A stretch of DNA of 64,000 bases from Vulcanococcus sp. (GTDB lineage: Bacteria; Cyanobacteriota; Cyanobacteriia; PCC-6307; Cyanobiaceae). Below, one piece after another: positions 15,105 to 25,138 of the stretch. The first letter of the stretch is position 1; every line of letters begins with the position of its first letter. The notes beneath the pieces are model-generated. The model was not told where the DNA came from. It saw only the letters and a list, made by a program, of their open reading frames with translations, and searched no databases. The translations under genes and the position numbers were made by a program. The stretch is from NCBI GenBank assembly GCA_019264575.1, contig JAHUZV010000010.1, positions 1-64,000 on the forward strand. Direction: 5' to 3'.

Positions 15105-16898
15105 ATGACCCCAGCGATCGACGCGGTGGATGTGCTGGTGTGGGGCGGCGGTACGGGTGGTGCGGCGGCGGCGATCCAGGCGGCCCGTGGCGGCGCCACC
15201 ACGCTGTTGCTGACGCCAGGGAGCTGGTTGGGGGGGATGGTGAGCGCCGCCGGGGTGTGTTGCCCCGATGGCAATGAGCTCACGCCTTGGCAGACGGGGA
15301 TCTGGGGTGCCTTCCTACGGGAGTTGGAACGCCGTGAACCCGAGGGGCTCGATCACAACTGGGTGAGTTGCTTCGGCTACCGGCCCAGCACCGCCGAAGC
15401 GATTCTTCAAGACTGGGTGAAGGCTGAGCCGAAGCTGCTCTGGTGGCCTCGCTGCGGCTTGTTGGAAGTGGAGCGGCAGGGGGCACTGATCACCGCGGTG
15501 CGGATGGAGAGCGGCGGCGAGCAACGGCGGGTGCGTTGCCAGGTGGTGATCGATGGCAGCGATCGCGGCGATCTCTTGCCCCTGGCGCAGGCGCCGTTCC
15601 GGCTGGGCTGGGAGCCACAGGAGCAGTGGGGTGAACCGAGTGCACCGAGCCAACAGCGGCTGGAGAGCGAACCCTTCTTCCGCGAGCAGCCGCTGCAATC
15701 ACCCACCTGGGTGGTGATGGGTCAGCTGCAGAGCGATCGGCTCGCGGCCGACCCCTCGACAGGCATCGATCCGGCCAGCAAGCCACGACTGCCTCAACCG
15801 TTCGAGCAGGCCTGTGAAGCCTTCGGGCTGGAGCGCACGCTCACCTATGGGCGCTTGCCCGGCGGGCTGGTAATGCTGAATTGGCCGCTGAACGGCAACG
15901 ATTGGCATGGAGGGTTGGGGCGGGCCTTCAGCGGGACTCCGAGCCAGGAAGCAGAGCTCTACGGCGAGATGCAGGCCCACAGCCTGCGCTTTGCCGAGGC
16001 ACTGCAAAAGGCCAGCGGAGGTTGGCTTCAGCTGGGGGAAGCCTTCCCAACCGAGGCAGGCAGCCCTGCCCCCTGCCTGGCAGCCATGCCCTACTGGCGC
16101 GAAGGACGGCGCCTGATCGGTCGCCAGATAGTGATTGAGCAGGACTTACTCCCGCCAGCCACTGGGTCTCCCGTGGCCGCCCTCCCGCTGAATGAGGCCG
16201 GAGAGCTGCAGTCGATCGCGGTGGGCAACTACGCCAATGACCATCACTACCCCGGGCCTGATTGGCCCCTGGCGCCGAAAAGCATCCGCTGGGGTGGCCG
16301 CTGGACAGGGACGCCGTTCTGCATTCCCTATGGCGCCCTGGTGAGTGAAGCCATCGACAACCTCTTGGCTGCCGATAAGGCCTTCAGCACCAGCCACATG
16401 GCGAACGGTGCCACGCGCCTGCAGCCACTGATCCTGAACGTGGGGCAAGCGGCGGGAGCAGCGGCGGCGCTGGCGGTGCATGTGGGCGTGCCCCCTGCCC
16501 AGCTACCGGTGCGTGAACTGCAAAACGCCTTGATCGCCGATTCCCTGGCCCCCTCGGCCGTGGCTCCGCTTTGGGATACCCCCTGGCATCACCCCAAATG
16601 GCGTGAGCGGCAAGAGGCTGTGCTGGCCAACCCACATGGCTTGGCTGCTGATGGCTCAGCGACTCAGGACCCGATCCCGGCGAGCCGCCATGAACAGCTG
16701 TGGTCGGGCACGATCCAGGTGGAAGCCTCGGGCGGGTTCAGCTTCACTACTAGCAACGGTGATGTCTGGCCAGTGATCACGCTCGAGCCATCCATGCACC
16801 GTTGGCTCAGCCAGCTGGAGAGTTCCAGATCAGTGGAGCTGATCGGCAATGTGAACCCCTGGGGGCCCTGGCTACGGGTATCGCGCCTAGCTGGCTGA
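15105..16898 (+). CDS. FAD-dependent oxidoreductase, function unknown
   Basis: 597 residues from the ATG at 15105; the open frame upstream is only the antisense of metG. The N-terminal dinucleotide fold DVLVWGGGTGGAAAAIQA is followed by a flavin region of the FAD_oxidored type (SWLGGMVSAAGVCCPDG). The C-terminal part has SHMANGATRLQPLILNVGQA, typical of these proteins, and a small beta-rich end. The substrate is unknown. No partner gene lies next to it: metG is divergent and the RNase II/R gene converges, overlapping its last 12 bases. Confidence 0.85.
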   Translation: MTPAIDAVDVLVWGGGTGGAAAAIQAARGGATTLLLTPGSWLGGMVSAAGVCCPDGNELTPWQTGIWGAFLRELERREPEGLDHNWVSCFGYRPSTAEAILQDWVKAEPKLLWWPRCGLLEVERQGALITAVRMESGGEQRRVRCQVVIDGSDRGDLLPLAQAPFRLGWEPQEQWGEPSAPSQQRLESEPFFREQPLQSPTWVVMGQLQSDRLAADPSTGIDPASKPRLPQPFEQACEAFGLERTLTYGRLPGGLVMLNWPLNGNDWHGGLGRAFSGTPSQEAELYGEMQAHSLRFAEALQKASGGWLQLGEAFPTEAGSPAPCLAAMPYWREGRRLIGRQIVIEQDLLPPATGSPVAALPLNEAGELQSIAVGNYANDHHYPGPDWPLAPKSIRWGGRWTGTPFCIPYGALVSEAIDNLLAADKAFSTSHMANGATRLQPLILNVGQAAGAAAALAVHVGVPPAQLPVRELQNALIADSLAPSAVAPLWDTPWHHPKWRERQEAVLANPHGLAADGSATQDPIPASRHEQLWSGTIQVEASGGFSFTTSNGDVWPVITLEPSMHRWLSQLESSRSVELIGNVNPWGPWLRVSRLAG

Positions 16899-18926
16899 AG
16901 CCACCAGCTTCAGCTGATCGCGCAGCGAATCCACTTGTTGCACGCGCAGCAGGAGCGCTTCACCGGGCTGGGCGTTCTGGGGGCATTCAGCGGCCAGGTC
17001 CATCGCTAAATCGTCGATGCGCACCAGGCCTAGGCGGTCTTGAGGCCGAAGCCAGCGCAGGAAATCAGCGCGCCACTGGCCGCTCTTGTGGACTTCAAAC
17101 CACACCTGCTGCCAATGGCGCTGGTCTTCGCGGGAAATGCCGATGCCCTCGCGCACCGCTCCATCGAAGTTGTTCAAAAGCTCCTGGAGGCCGTCTTCGT
17201 TGAGTGGTGTGCCGCCACTGAGCTGGGCCTGAATCTGGCGTTGCACCACCAGATCCCCGTAGCGGCGGATCGGTGAAGTGGCCTGGGCGTAGGCCGGCAG
17301 CCCGAGGCTGAAGTGGGCGGCAGGCTGGGTGCCCATGAGGCCACGGCTGAGGCAGCGCTTGATCGCCGCGAACCGCACCGCTCCATCCGGCAGCGCGTCC
17401 AGCTCGCTCTTGGGGGGAAGCTCCGCTGGCAACTGGCTGCGGAAGGGCAAGGCCAGGTTGTGCTCCACCGCAAAGCGAGCCGCGATCGCGCCGGCAAGGA
17501 TCATCGCTTCAGCCACCATCGCCCGCGAGGGGCTCGGCTCACTCACCTCCAGCACTGGTTCACCGTCCCGGCTGCGGATGCGCCCTTCAGGCAGATCCAT
17601 CAGCAACGCGCCCTTGCCAACGCGCCACTGACGACGGCGGTTGAGCAGTTGATCCAGGTCGGCTAGATCGGGCTCCTCCGGCGGCGCCAGATCGATCAGA
17701 TCGTCGGCATCGCTGTAGCTCAGCCGGAAGGTGGGCTTCACCCAGCTGCGCAGGATGCCGTAATCGGCGATGTCACCCTCAGCGTCGAGATCCACCCAGG
17801 TGCTCCAGGCTGCACTGCGTACCCCGGCGCGCAGGCTGAAGGGCCCCGTGGTGAGTTCTAACGGGAACATCGGCAGGTTGCCGCTGGCCAGGTAGAGGCT
17901 GCTGCCGCGGCGGCGCGCTTCCAGATCGAGCGGTGATTCCGGCTCCACCAGGCGCCCCGGATCGGCTACATGGATCCAGAGCCGCAGGCCGCCATCGGGG
18001 CGGCGCTCCAGCGCCAAGCCGTCGTCGATGTCGCGGGTGTCGTCGTCGTCGATCGTGACGCAACGCTGGCCGGTGAGATCGTGGCGCTCCGCATCACCCG
18101 GGAGCTCCTGCTCATGCAGCGCCAATAGGCGCTCGGCTTCCGCTTCCAGCTCAGGGCTGAAGCCGAGACTCCAGGTGGTGCCACCCATCGACACCAGGTG
18201 GTGCCGGTCCCACTGGCCCAGATCCACCAGCAAATGGCGCAAGTCGCCGCGGTCGTGGCCCAGATGCAGAGCTGTGAGGCTCTGGCGCAGGGTTGGATCG
18301 AGTTGCTCGAGCTCGATCGCACCGGCCGCCAGCTGTTTGAGGGCTTCCAACCGGCGTTGCTGTTCAGGCGGTAGGGCTTCGGTCTGCACCGGCTGGCGGG
18401 CGCGTAGCAGCTGTTGCCACTGCTGTTCGCGTTGCTCCGCCAGCTGCTTGAGGCGCCGGTCGCGCCGCAGTGGCTTCAGATCGGCAGCGCTGCGGGGCTG
18501 GATTTCCCCCTGCTTAAAGCGGAACCAGAGCTGCGGACCCACCAGCTCGAGCCAGCAGACCGCCAGTTGCGCGGGCTCGGTGCCACCGCACACGAGATCA
18601 GCAAACTCGTCAAGCGCAACCGTCTCATCCGATTCCAGAAGAAGCACCCAGGCCTCGCCCCAAGCGCGACGACTGAGACAGGCTTGCTGGAGGGATTCCG
18701 GCCTGAGATTCCAAGGCGAAGCCCCCAGCCGCAGCGGTGTATCAGCACCGGAGGGCAGGGGGCAAATCAGCTCCAGCTGGCGCTGGGGCAACACGGATTG
18801 TTTGGCGTCGAAGCCAATCCTCAGGCGAGCTTTGCTGCCCTGGATCGCTTCAACAACCGCGAGCTGGGCTCCGCGGGATTCCTGAACACCGACCAGGTCG
18901 CCGGGATGGAACGCCGCGGATGCCAG
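16887..18926 (-). CDS. RNase II/R family exoribonuclease
   Basis: The RNB catalytic core is clear. The metal-binding aspartates lie in CVTIDDDDTRDIDDGLALER, followed by LWIHVADPGRLVEP and the distal YAQATSPIRRYGDLVVQRQ. A C-terminal S1-type region follows. The enzyme degrades RNA 3' to 5'. The first canonical start in frame is a GTG at 18794 (635 residues), but protein-like sequence continues upstream (PGDLVGVQESRGAQLAVVEA), as in marine Synechococcus homologues, back to a TGA. No ATG, GTG or TTG lies in that stretch; a CTG at 18926 with GAGG nine bases before it is the best candidate and gives 679 residues. It follows rpsR by 4 bases. Confidence 0.85.
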   Translation of the reverse strand: MASAAFHPGDLVGVQESRGAQLAVVEAIQGSKARLRIGFDAKQSVLPQRQLELICPLPSGADTPLRLGASPWNLRPESLQQACLSRRAWGEAWVLLLESDETVALDEFADLVCGGTEPAQLAVCWLELVGPQLWFRFKQGEIQPRSAADLKPLRRDRRLKQLAEQREQQWQQLLRARQPVQTEALPPEQQRRLEALKQLAAGAIELEQLDPTLRQSLTALHLGHDRGDLRHLLVDLGQWDRHHLVSMGGTTWSLGFSPELEAEAERLLALHEQELPGDAERHDLTGQRCVTIDDDDTRDIDDGLALERRPDGGLRLWIHVADPGRLVEPESPLDLEARRRGSSLYLASGNLPMFPLELTTGPFSLRAGVRSAAWSTWVDLDAEGDIADYGILRSWVKPTFRLSYSDADDLIDLAPPEEPDLADLDQLLNRRRQWRVGKGALLMDLPEGRIRSRDGEPVLEVSEPSPSRAMVAEAMILAGAIAARFAVEHNLALPFRSQLPAELPPKSELDALPDGAVRFAAIKRCLSRGLMGTQPAAHFSLGLPAYAQATSPIRRYGDLVVQRQIQAQLSGGTPLNEDGLQELLNNFDGAVREGIGISREDQRHWQQVWFEVHKSGQWRADFLRWLRPQDRLGLVRIDDLAMDLAAECPQNAQPGEALLLRVQQVDSLRDQLKLVASAS

Positions 18927-18930
18927 GAGA

Positions 18931-19152
18931 TCAGCCCTCGGGATTCACGAAGGGCAGCAGAGCCACGATGCGCGCGCGCTTCACCGCATTGGTGAGATCA
19001 CGCTGCTGCTTGGCGGTGAGGCCTGTGAGGCGGCGGGGAAGGATTTTGCCGCGCTCGGTGATGAACTTCTTGAGCAGATCGACATCCTTGTAGTCGATCG
19101 GATCGCCGGGTTTGATCGGCGAAAGGCGCTTCTTGAAGAAGGAACTAGCCAT
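18931..19152 (-). CDS. rpsR: 30S ribosomal protein S18
   Basis: 73 residues, the usual cyanobacterial/chloroplast length. Family signature: [20 protein letters not shown], then [20 protein letters not shown] and [13 protein letters not shown]18 binds the platform of the small subunit with S6. It is the middle gene of the block rpmG-rpsR-RNase II/R, 65 bases after rpmG. Confidence 0.97.
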   Translation of the reverse strand: MASSFFKKRLSPIKPGDPIDYKDVDLLKKFITERGKILPRRLTGLTAKQQRDLTNAVKRARIVALLPFVNPEG

Positions 19153-19217
19153 GGCAGAACGGAGAAGGAAAAAAGCAGAAGGCGCTGACTACACAGCTGA
19201 CGTTGAAGCCGCTGAGA

Positions 19218-19412
19218 TCACTTGATCTCTTTGTGGACCGTCGACTTGTTGCAGTGCGGGCAGAACTTCTTCAGTTCGATCCGTTCAGTGGTGTTGCGGC
19301 GGTTCTTCTGGGTGGTGTAACGGGACACACCAGGAGACCGCTTGGCGGGGTTGGACCGGCATTCGGTGCACTCGAGAGTGATCACGATCCGGACGCCCTT
19401 GTTCTTAGCCAT
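19218..19412 (-). CDS. rpmG: 50S ribosomal protein L33
   Basis: 64 residues with the L33 zinc-ribbon cysteines (CTECRSN and [12 protein letters not shown]) and [20 protein letters not shown]. All four Cys are present, so this is the zinc-binding form. It starts the rpmG-rpsR-RNase block and is divergent from pheT, with 117 bases between them that must hold both promoters. Confidence 0.97.
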   Translation of the reverse strand: MAKNKGVRIVITLECTECRSNPAKRSPGVSRYTTQKNRRNTTERIELKKFCPHCNKSTVHKEIK

Positions 19413-19529
19413 AAAGGACGTTGCCTCGCTTGGGCGATGCGTGTTGGACAGCGATCAACCATACCGTGTCGCCTGACCTCTCCCTCCAGGCCCGGTCTTT
19501 AGAGTCGGCCGATTGCGAACGGTTCTGAC

Positions 19530-21992
19530 ATGCGGGTCTCGCTCCAATGGCTGCGGGAGCTGGTGGCCTGTGATCTGCCCGCCGAAGAGCTGGGTGAGCG
19601 TCTGTCAGTGGCCGGCTTTGAAGTGGAGGAGATCGAGGATCTCGCCGCCCGCGCCGCCGGTGTGGTGGTGGGCCATGTGCAGAACCGAGATCAACATCCC
19701 AATGCCGACAAGCTGAGCGTCTGCACGGTGGACATCGGCGCCGCCGAGCCGCTGCAGATTGTCTGCGGCGCCAAGAATGTGCGGGCCGGAATTCATGTGG
19801 CTGTGGCCACGGTGGGGTCTTACCTGCCCGCAGTGGATCTCACGATCAAACCAGCAGAACTGCGCGGCGTGGCCAGCAGCGGCATGATCTGTTCCCTCTC
19901 GGAGCTGGGCCTGGCCGATAGCTCCGACGGCATCGTGATCCTCGATGAGGCACTGGAGAGCGTGCCGGCCCTGGGCACCCCGGTGGGTCCGTTGTTCGGT
20001 CTCGATGATCAGGTGCTGGAGCTGGCGATCACCGCCAACCGGCCCGATGGCCTCTCGATGCAAGGCATCGCCCGCGAGGTGGCAGCCCTCAGCGGCGGGG
20101 CACTCACCCTGCTGGCCGCTGCCCCTGCCATTGCGTCCAAGGCCCTGCCCGTGGATGCGGCGGTGCAGGAACGCATCGAAGCCGGTGGTTTGTTCAGCGT
20201 CACCGCACTCAACGGTCTCAAGGTGGCTCCCTCGCCCCAGTGGCTCCAGAGCCGGCTGGAGCGCGCTGGCCTGCGCCCCATCAACAACGTGGTCGACATC
20301 ACCAATCTGGTGATGCTCGAGTTCGGCCAGCCCCTGCATGCGTTTGATGCCGACAAGCTGGCGGCCCTGAGTGGCAGCAATACCGATCCAGCTCGCCTCG
20401 ATCTGCGCAGCGGCCGCGCCGCCGAAGCGTTCAAGGCCCTCGATGCCAGTGAGCACAGCCTCAGCGAAGAAGCCTGGGTGGTGAGCTACGCCGATCAAGC
20501 CATCGCCTTGGCGGGCGTGATCGGTGGCGACAACAGCTGCGTGGATGACACCACCACCAGCATCTGGCTTGAGGCGGCGATGTTCGCCCCCCAAACCGTG
20601 CGCCGCAGTGCCCGCAGTGTGGGCCTGCGCACCGATGCCAGCAGCCGGTTCGAGAAGGGACTGCCGCGCGAAGTGACCCTCACGGCTGCCGACCGCGCCG
20701 TGCAACTGCTGCAGGAACTCTGTGGTGCTGAGGTTGAAGGTCGCTGGTGCCATGAGCGCCAGGATGCGGCTCGCCCTGCCCTGAGCCTGCGCAGCGATGC
20801 GCTGCACAACCTGCTCGGCCCCGTGGTGGATGCCGACGGCAACGAGAGTGACCTACCCGACGCCGAGATCGAGCAGATCCTCACCGCCCTGGGCTGCAGC
20901 CTCAGCCCAGACGATGAGGGTTGGCAGGTGCAGGTGCCCCCCTCCCGCGCCATGGATCTGCAGCGCGAGGTGGACCTAATCGAAGAGGTGGCCCGCCTGG
21001 TGGGCTACGACCGCTTTGCCAGCCATCTGCCCGATCCGATCGAGCCCGGTGGCCTCAGCGAGGAACAACAAGCCGAGCGACGTCTACGCCGGATGTTGGC
21101 TGCCGCCGGTCTCCAGGAGACCTGCAGTCTCTCGCTCGGTCCGGCTCAATCAGAGCGGCCTGGCGCGGATCCCGCCAAGCGGGTGCCCCTCGCTAACCCT
21201 TTGCTGGCTGATTACAGCCACCTGCGCGACAGCCTCGTGGATGAGCTGCTTACAGCAGCCCAACGCAACCTGCAGGCCGGCCGCAACGGCTTCTGGGCCT
21301 TCGAGCTAGGCAACGTGTTTGACGCCACCGCCAAAGACGGCGGTCAGCGGTTGCAGCTGGCTGGTGTGATCTGTGGTGCCCGCCAGGCGGAGCTGTGGAG
21401 CAGCAGCGGCAAACCCCAGCCGCTCGATTACTTCCAGGCTCGCGGCGTGCTGCAGCAAGCCCTCGAGAGCCTGAAGCTGCCCGTGGAGGATCGCCGCCTC
21501 AGCGATGAGCCACTGCTGCATCCCGGTCGTGCGGCCCAGGTGGTGGTGGAAGGGCGGCCCGCCGGCTGGTTCGGCCAGGTTCACCCAGAACTGGCTGAGC
21601 GCTACGACCTGCCCGCCGCCACCTATCTCTTCCAGCTGGATGTGCCCCAGCTGCTCGGTGCAGCCACCCGCCGCAACCGCTGGCAGCCGGCCTTCGCACC
21701 CTTCGCCACCGTGCCCGCTTCCGAGCGGGACCTGGCCCTTGTGGTGCCCAGCAGCACCGCCAGTGGCCAGCTGCTGCAGGCGATCCGCAAGTCGGGCAAG
21801 CCGTTGCTCGAGCAGGCCGAACTGGTGGACCGGTACGAGGGCGAGCAGGTAGCCGCCGGCAGTTGCAGCCAGGCCTTCCGCCTGCGCTATCGCGATCCGA
21901 AGCGCACCCTCACCGATGCGGAAGTGGATGGCGCCCACGAGAAGATCCGCGCCGCATTGGAGAAGCAGTTCGGCGCGCAGCTGCGGGCCTGA
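19530..21992 (+). CDS. pheT: Phenylalanyl-tRNA synthetase beta subunit
   Basis: 820 residues in the standard order: N-terminal tRNA-binding OB domain (about 40-150, HVQNRDQHPNADKLSVCTVD), B3/B4 domain (INNVVDITNLVMLEFGQPLH), B5 domain (about 420-500), the inactive synthetase-like core with LLADYSHLRDSLVDELLTA, and the C-terminal anticodon-binding FDX-ACB domain (FATVPASERDLALVVPSSTA). With PheS it charges tRNA-Phe; pheS is not in the window, as is normal in cyanobacteria. It converges on rlmD, 10 bases away. Confidence 0.97.
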   Translation: MRVSLQWLRELVACDLPAEELGERLSVAGFEVEEIEDLAARAAGVVVGHVQNRDQHPNADKLSVCTVDIGAAEPLQIVCGAKNVRAGIHVAVATVGSYLPAVDLTIKPAELRGVASSGMICSLSELGLADSSDGIVILDEALESVPALGTPVGPLFGLDDQVLELAITANRPDGLSMQGIAREVAALSGGALTLLAAAPAIASKALPVDAAVQERIEAGGLFSVTALNGLKVAPSPQWLQSRLERAGLRPINNVVDITNLVMLEFGQPLHAFDADKLAALSGSNTDPARLDLRSGRAAEAFKALDASEHSLSEEAWVVSYADQAIALAGVIGGDNSCVDDTTTSIWLEAAMFAPQTVRRSARSVGLRTDASSRFEKGLPREVTLTAADRAVQLLQELCGAEVEGRWCHERQDAARPALSLRSDALHNLLGPVVDADGNESDLPDAEIEQILTALGCSLSPDDEGWQVQVPPSRAMDLQREVDLIEEVARLVGYDRFASHLPDPIEPGGLSEEQQAERRLRRMLAAAGLQETCSLSLGPAQSERPGADPAKRVPLANPLLADYSHLRDSLVDELLTAAQRNLQAGRNGFWAFELGNVFDATAKDGGQRLQLAGVICGARQAELWSSSGKPQPLDYFQARGVLQQALESLKLPVEDRRLSDEPLLHPGRAAQVVVEGRPAGWFGQVHPELAERYDLPAATYLFQLDVPQLLGAATRRNRWQPAFAPFATVPASERDLALVVPSSTASGQLLQAIRKSGKPLLEQAELVDRYEGEQVAAGSCSQAFRLRYRDPKRTLTDAEVDGAHEKIRAALEKQFGAQLRA

Positions 21993-22002
21993 GCACTCCG
22001 GT

Positions 22003-23367
22003 TTAGTCGCGCTCCAACAGAGCCACGCATTCCACGTGGCTGGTCTGCGGGAAGAAATCCACCGGCTGCACGGGCCGCAACCGGTAGCCGGCTTCGCTGG
22101 TAAGCCGGCCTAGGTCGCGCGCCAGGGTGGCGGGGTTGCAGCTGATGTAGGCGAGTCGCTTCGGCGGTGCCTGCAGGATGGCCTCCATCACCTCCGGCGT
22201 GAGTCCCTTACGCGGTGGGTCCACCAGCAGTGAGGCGGCCCAGGTGAGGTGTTCCGCCAGGGAAGCGGCCACATCCGCCTGTTCAAAGCGTGCGCGCGGC
22301 AAGGCGTTGCGCTCGGCATTGGAGCGGGCCTGCTGCACGGATCCCGGATGCAGCTCCAAACCGAGCACATCTAGGCCTGCAGCCGCCAGGGGCAACGAGA
22401 ACGTACCGATGCCGCTGTAGGCCTCCAACACCTGGGTGCCGGGCGTTTCTGAGAAGAACGCTGTCAGCAGTGGCACCACCCGTTCGGCCTGGGCCGTGTT
22501 CACCTGAAAGAACGTGTCGGCAGCAATGTGCAGCTCCTGCCCGGCGAAACGCTCCAGCAACCAGGACCGGCCTGCCACCTGATGGGTTTCGGGGCCGAGC
22601 ACCACATTGCTGGCGATCGGCTGGATGTTGAGGTTCACCCCCACAACCTCCGGCCAGCGCTGCATCCATTTGTTGGCGAGCGCTTCCAGTCCGGGCAGGT
22701 TGTTGTGGCCGCTGACCAGGGTGATCAGCACTTCGCCGCTGTGGTGACCCACGCGCAGGGCTAGATGCCTCAGACCGCCACCGCTGCTGAGATTCACATC
22801 CACCGGCCAGCGGGTGGCTTCCAGATCGGCCTTGAGCGGAGCAATCAGCGCGTCGATGCGCGGATCGAGCACCGGACAGCGGTTCATGTTCACGATCTTG
22901 TGGCTGCCGCGCCGGTAATAGCCCGCACGCAGCTGACCTTCCGGGGCGCGTTCCAGGGGGATCAAAGCCCGGTTGCGGTAACCAAGGCCGCTGGCGGCGC
23001 TGAAGATCGGCAACACCTCCACCTGCAGATGGCCCACGCGCTGCAGCGCCTGTCGCACCAGATCGGTCTTCAGCTCGGCCTGAGCATCATCCGCGCAGTG
23101 CTGCAGAGAACACCCCCCGCAACGCTCCGCCAGGATGCAGGGAGGCTTGATGCGACTGGGGGATGGCTCCTCAACCCCCACCAGGTCGGCCTCGAGATGC
23201 CTCTTGGCCTGACGCCGCAACCGAGCCACGACGCGCTCACCCGGAAGGGCACCCGGAACGAAGACCACTAAGTCTTTAAAGCGCCCAACACCCTGGCCGT
23301 CATGGCCGAGGCCCTGGATGGTGAGCTCAAAGATTTGCCCCAGCCGCAGTGCAGTTGGTGTGGCCAT
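22003..23367 (-). CDS. rlmD: 23S rRNA (uracil-C5)-methyltransferase, RlmD/RumA family
   Basis: 454 residues from the ATG at 23367; a GTG at 23388 is possible. An N-terminal TRAM domain (about 10-65) precedes the Fe-S cysteines in CILAERCGGCSLQHC. The SAM-binding motif is VLEAYSGIGTFSLPLA and the catalytic region AYISCNPATLARDL carries the nucleophilic Cys. It methylates a uracil in 23S rRNA (U1939 in E. coli); tRNA targets are known for relatives, so the exact substrate is open. Divergent from apcD. Confidence 0.93.
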   Translation of the reverse strand: MATPTALRLGQIFELTIQGLGHDGQGVGRFKDLVVFVPGALPGERVVARLRRQAKRHLEADLVGVEEPSPSRIKPPCILAERCGGCSLQHCADDAQAELKTDLVRQALQRVGHLQVEVLPIFSAASGLGYRNRALIPLERAPEGQLRAGYYRRGSHKIVNMNRCPVLDPRIDALIAPLKADLEATRWPVDVNLSSGGGLRHLALRVGHHSGEVLITLVSGHNNLPGLEALANKWMQRWPEVVGVNLNIQPIASNVVLGPETHQVAGRSWLLERFAGQELHIAADTFFQVNTAQAERVVPLLTAFFSETPGTQVLEAYSGIGTFSLPLAAAGLDVLGLELHPGSVQQARSNAERNALPRARFEQADVAASLAEHLTWAASLLVDPPRKGLTPEVMEAILQAPPKRLAYISCNPATLARDLGRLTSEAGYRLRPVQPVDFFPQTSHVECVALLERD

Positions 23368-23477
23368 GGCACGCGCCGGTCTGTTCACTCGACCCTATCG
23401 GTGCGTAAACACCTGGCCATCGCAGCAATGATCAGGCCTTCAGTCTCGATAAGATAGCGGGGCACCAGGTGGTTTCG

Positions 23478-23972
23478 ATGAGCGTCGTACGCGATCTGAT
23501 CCTGCAGGCCGACGATCAGCTGCGCTATCCCACCGGCGGTGAGCTGCGTTCGATGGTGGAATTCCTCTCCACCGGCGCCAGCCGCATGGTGGTGGTGAAG
23601 GCTCTCACCGAGAACGAGAAAAAGATCGTCGACGAAGCAGCCAAGCAGCTGTTCAGCCGCAAGCCCGAATACGTTGCCCCAGGCGGCAACGCCTACGGCC
23701 AAAAGCAACGTGCCCAGTGCCTGCGCGACTTCGGCTGGTACCTGCGCCTCGTGACCTACGGCGTGCTGGCCGGCAGCACCGAGATGATCCAGAAGATCGG
23801 TCTCGAAGGCGCCCGCGAGATGTACAACAGCCTCGGCGTTCCCATGCCTGGCATGGTCGAGTCGATGCGCTGCCTGAAAGAAGCCTCGCTCGTGCTCCTC
23901 AGCGGCGAAGATGCTGCTCTGGCTGCTCCTTACTTCGACTTCCTGATCCAGGGGATGCAAACACCCTGCTGA
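23478..23972 (+). CDS. apcD: Allophycocyanin-B alpha-type subunit ApcD
   Basis: 164 residues from the ATG at 23478 ([20 protein letters not shown]). The bilin-binding Cys lies in [20 protein letters not shown]. ApcD rather than ApcA is indicated by the [13 protein letters not shown] start, the [15 protein letters not shown] segment, [12 protein letters not shown] and the PYFDF ending. ApcD is a terminal emitter of the phycobilisome core that passes energy mainly to photosystem I. A ribosome site AGGTGG lies upstream, and TAAGAT at 23450-23455 is a possible -10 box without a matching -35. A strong terminator follows, so it is a single-gene unit. Confidence 0.92.
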   Translation: MSVVRDLILQADDQLRYPTGGELRSMVEFLSTGASRMVVVKALTENEKKIVDEAAKQLFSRKPEYVAPGGNAYGQKQRAQCLRDFGWYLRLVTYGVLAGSTEMIQKIGLEGAREMYNSLGVPMPGMVESMRCLKEASLVLLSGEDAALAAPYFDFLIQGMQTPC

Positions 23973-24006
23973 TCGCAGGTTTTGATCATCCAAAACATCT
24001 CGCAAA

Positions 24007-24036
24007 AGCCGGCAGCCACGTCTGCCGGCTTTTTTT
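24007..24036 (+). terminator. Rho-independent terminator of apcD
   Basis: AGCCGGCAG pairs perfectly with CTGCCGGCT around a six-base loop, followed by seven T. It lies 35 bases after the apcD stop and is flanked upstream by AAAA, so it may act in both directions. Confidence 0.93.
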
Positions 24037-25138
24037 GTGACTCAGTGCTTGCGACCAGGCATTGCCTTGCCCAGCCTTAGCGAACTGGAATGGGTCTCAC
24101 TTGGACAGCTCAGGCCACAACATGGGTCCCAGGCCGTGTCTTGCCTCAGGCGCCTGGGATTTGATGTGCCTACACGCTGACACCAAGAGCTCGACTCGCA
24201 TAAAAACCAGCGCAACAAAACCGACACGACCAAGGCCTGGGAAATCCAGCGCAACCTCGAGTCAAGCCTTAAGAGATGTTCAGAAGTCGCGGGTGCGTCG
24301 CATCTCCAGAACTAATACAGATCGCAGGCAAGACGACTGCAGCAATGCCCGCATCTTTGCTTTCTTGACGACACATCCGGATGCCGACCACCAATGAACA
24401 CGCCTTGTTCGTGCTTGCTGTTGAGCTGGTGAGAGGCGTGCCGGAACAGGCGCACGTTCGACACGACGATGCGCCACCCTCACCACAGCTCGTAGTCGCG
24501 CCTAGACCTGAGAAAACCCGATTCGGGACCAATTCCAATCGCGTACCTGTGTCTACAGCAGGTACGCACTAGCAAGAGCTCCCTTTTCACAGGCTATTTG
24601 GAGTGGTCCAACAGAGCTGGACATGACGTTGCATCGCATGGACAGCAGCGCGGAGACCGACTGACTCCGATTCAGCCTCCACCCCAGTCGAAGCGACTTG
24701 GAAATTGAGAGAACGGCGTTGAGACCGCGTCAAAAACTCTGGACGAATAAGCGGAAGGCCGATGCACGCAGAATTCACGAAAAAAGCCAGATCGAACAGA
24801 AAGCGACGGAGACTTTTTGCTCGTCCGGTGTGCCTGGCCTGATTGGTTCAACTCAGCACATGTCGAGGGGGCCGACGATGAATAGGATTAATGGTCCTGT
24901 CCAAGTCTCAGGTGAGGACTCATGACTAGACGCAAACAACCATAGCGAGACATTTTCAGTGGATGCCGCATTGCCTGACTGGTTGCTGTGAACGATCCAT
25001 CGACCTGAAGCCTTCGAGCCTCCAGGCCCGACTCAGCCCCGCGGACATGCTGCCGAAAAACGAGACCAGATAGCGAATCATTAGTCCATTAGGCGTCTCG
25101 GCACAGGAATCAAGTCGCGACCAGAATGAGACCACTGA
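24037..25138. other. Long region without a recognisable gene
   Basis: About 1.1 kb between apcD and the RHH/J-domain gene. Open frames of up to about 110 codons exist on both strands, but none resembles a known protein, starts after a ribosome site, or shows the codon pattern of the neighbouring genes. The base composition is visibly less G+C-rich. It could be decayed DNA, the leader of the gene at 25139-26341, or hold a non-coding RNA. I saw no tRNA, hairpin with a T run, or repeat. Confidence 0.5.

Noticed and set aside
19605..20807. 400-codon minus-strand frame
   Set aside because: Antisense to pheT; rich in Gly, His and Gln as expected of a shadow frame.
23478..23972. Major allophycocyanin alpha subunit (ApcA)
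   Set aside because: The N-terminus, the [10 protein letters not shown] segment and the PYFDF end match ApcD rather than ApcA, and no apcB/apcC/apcE gene lies next to it.
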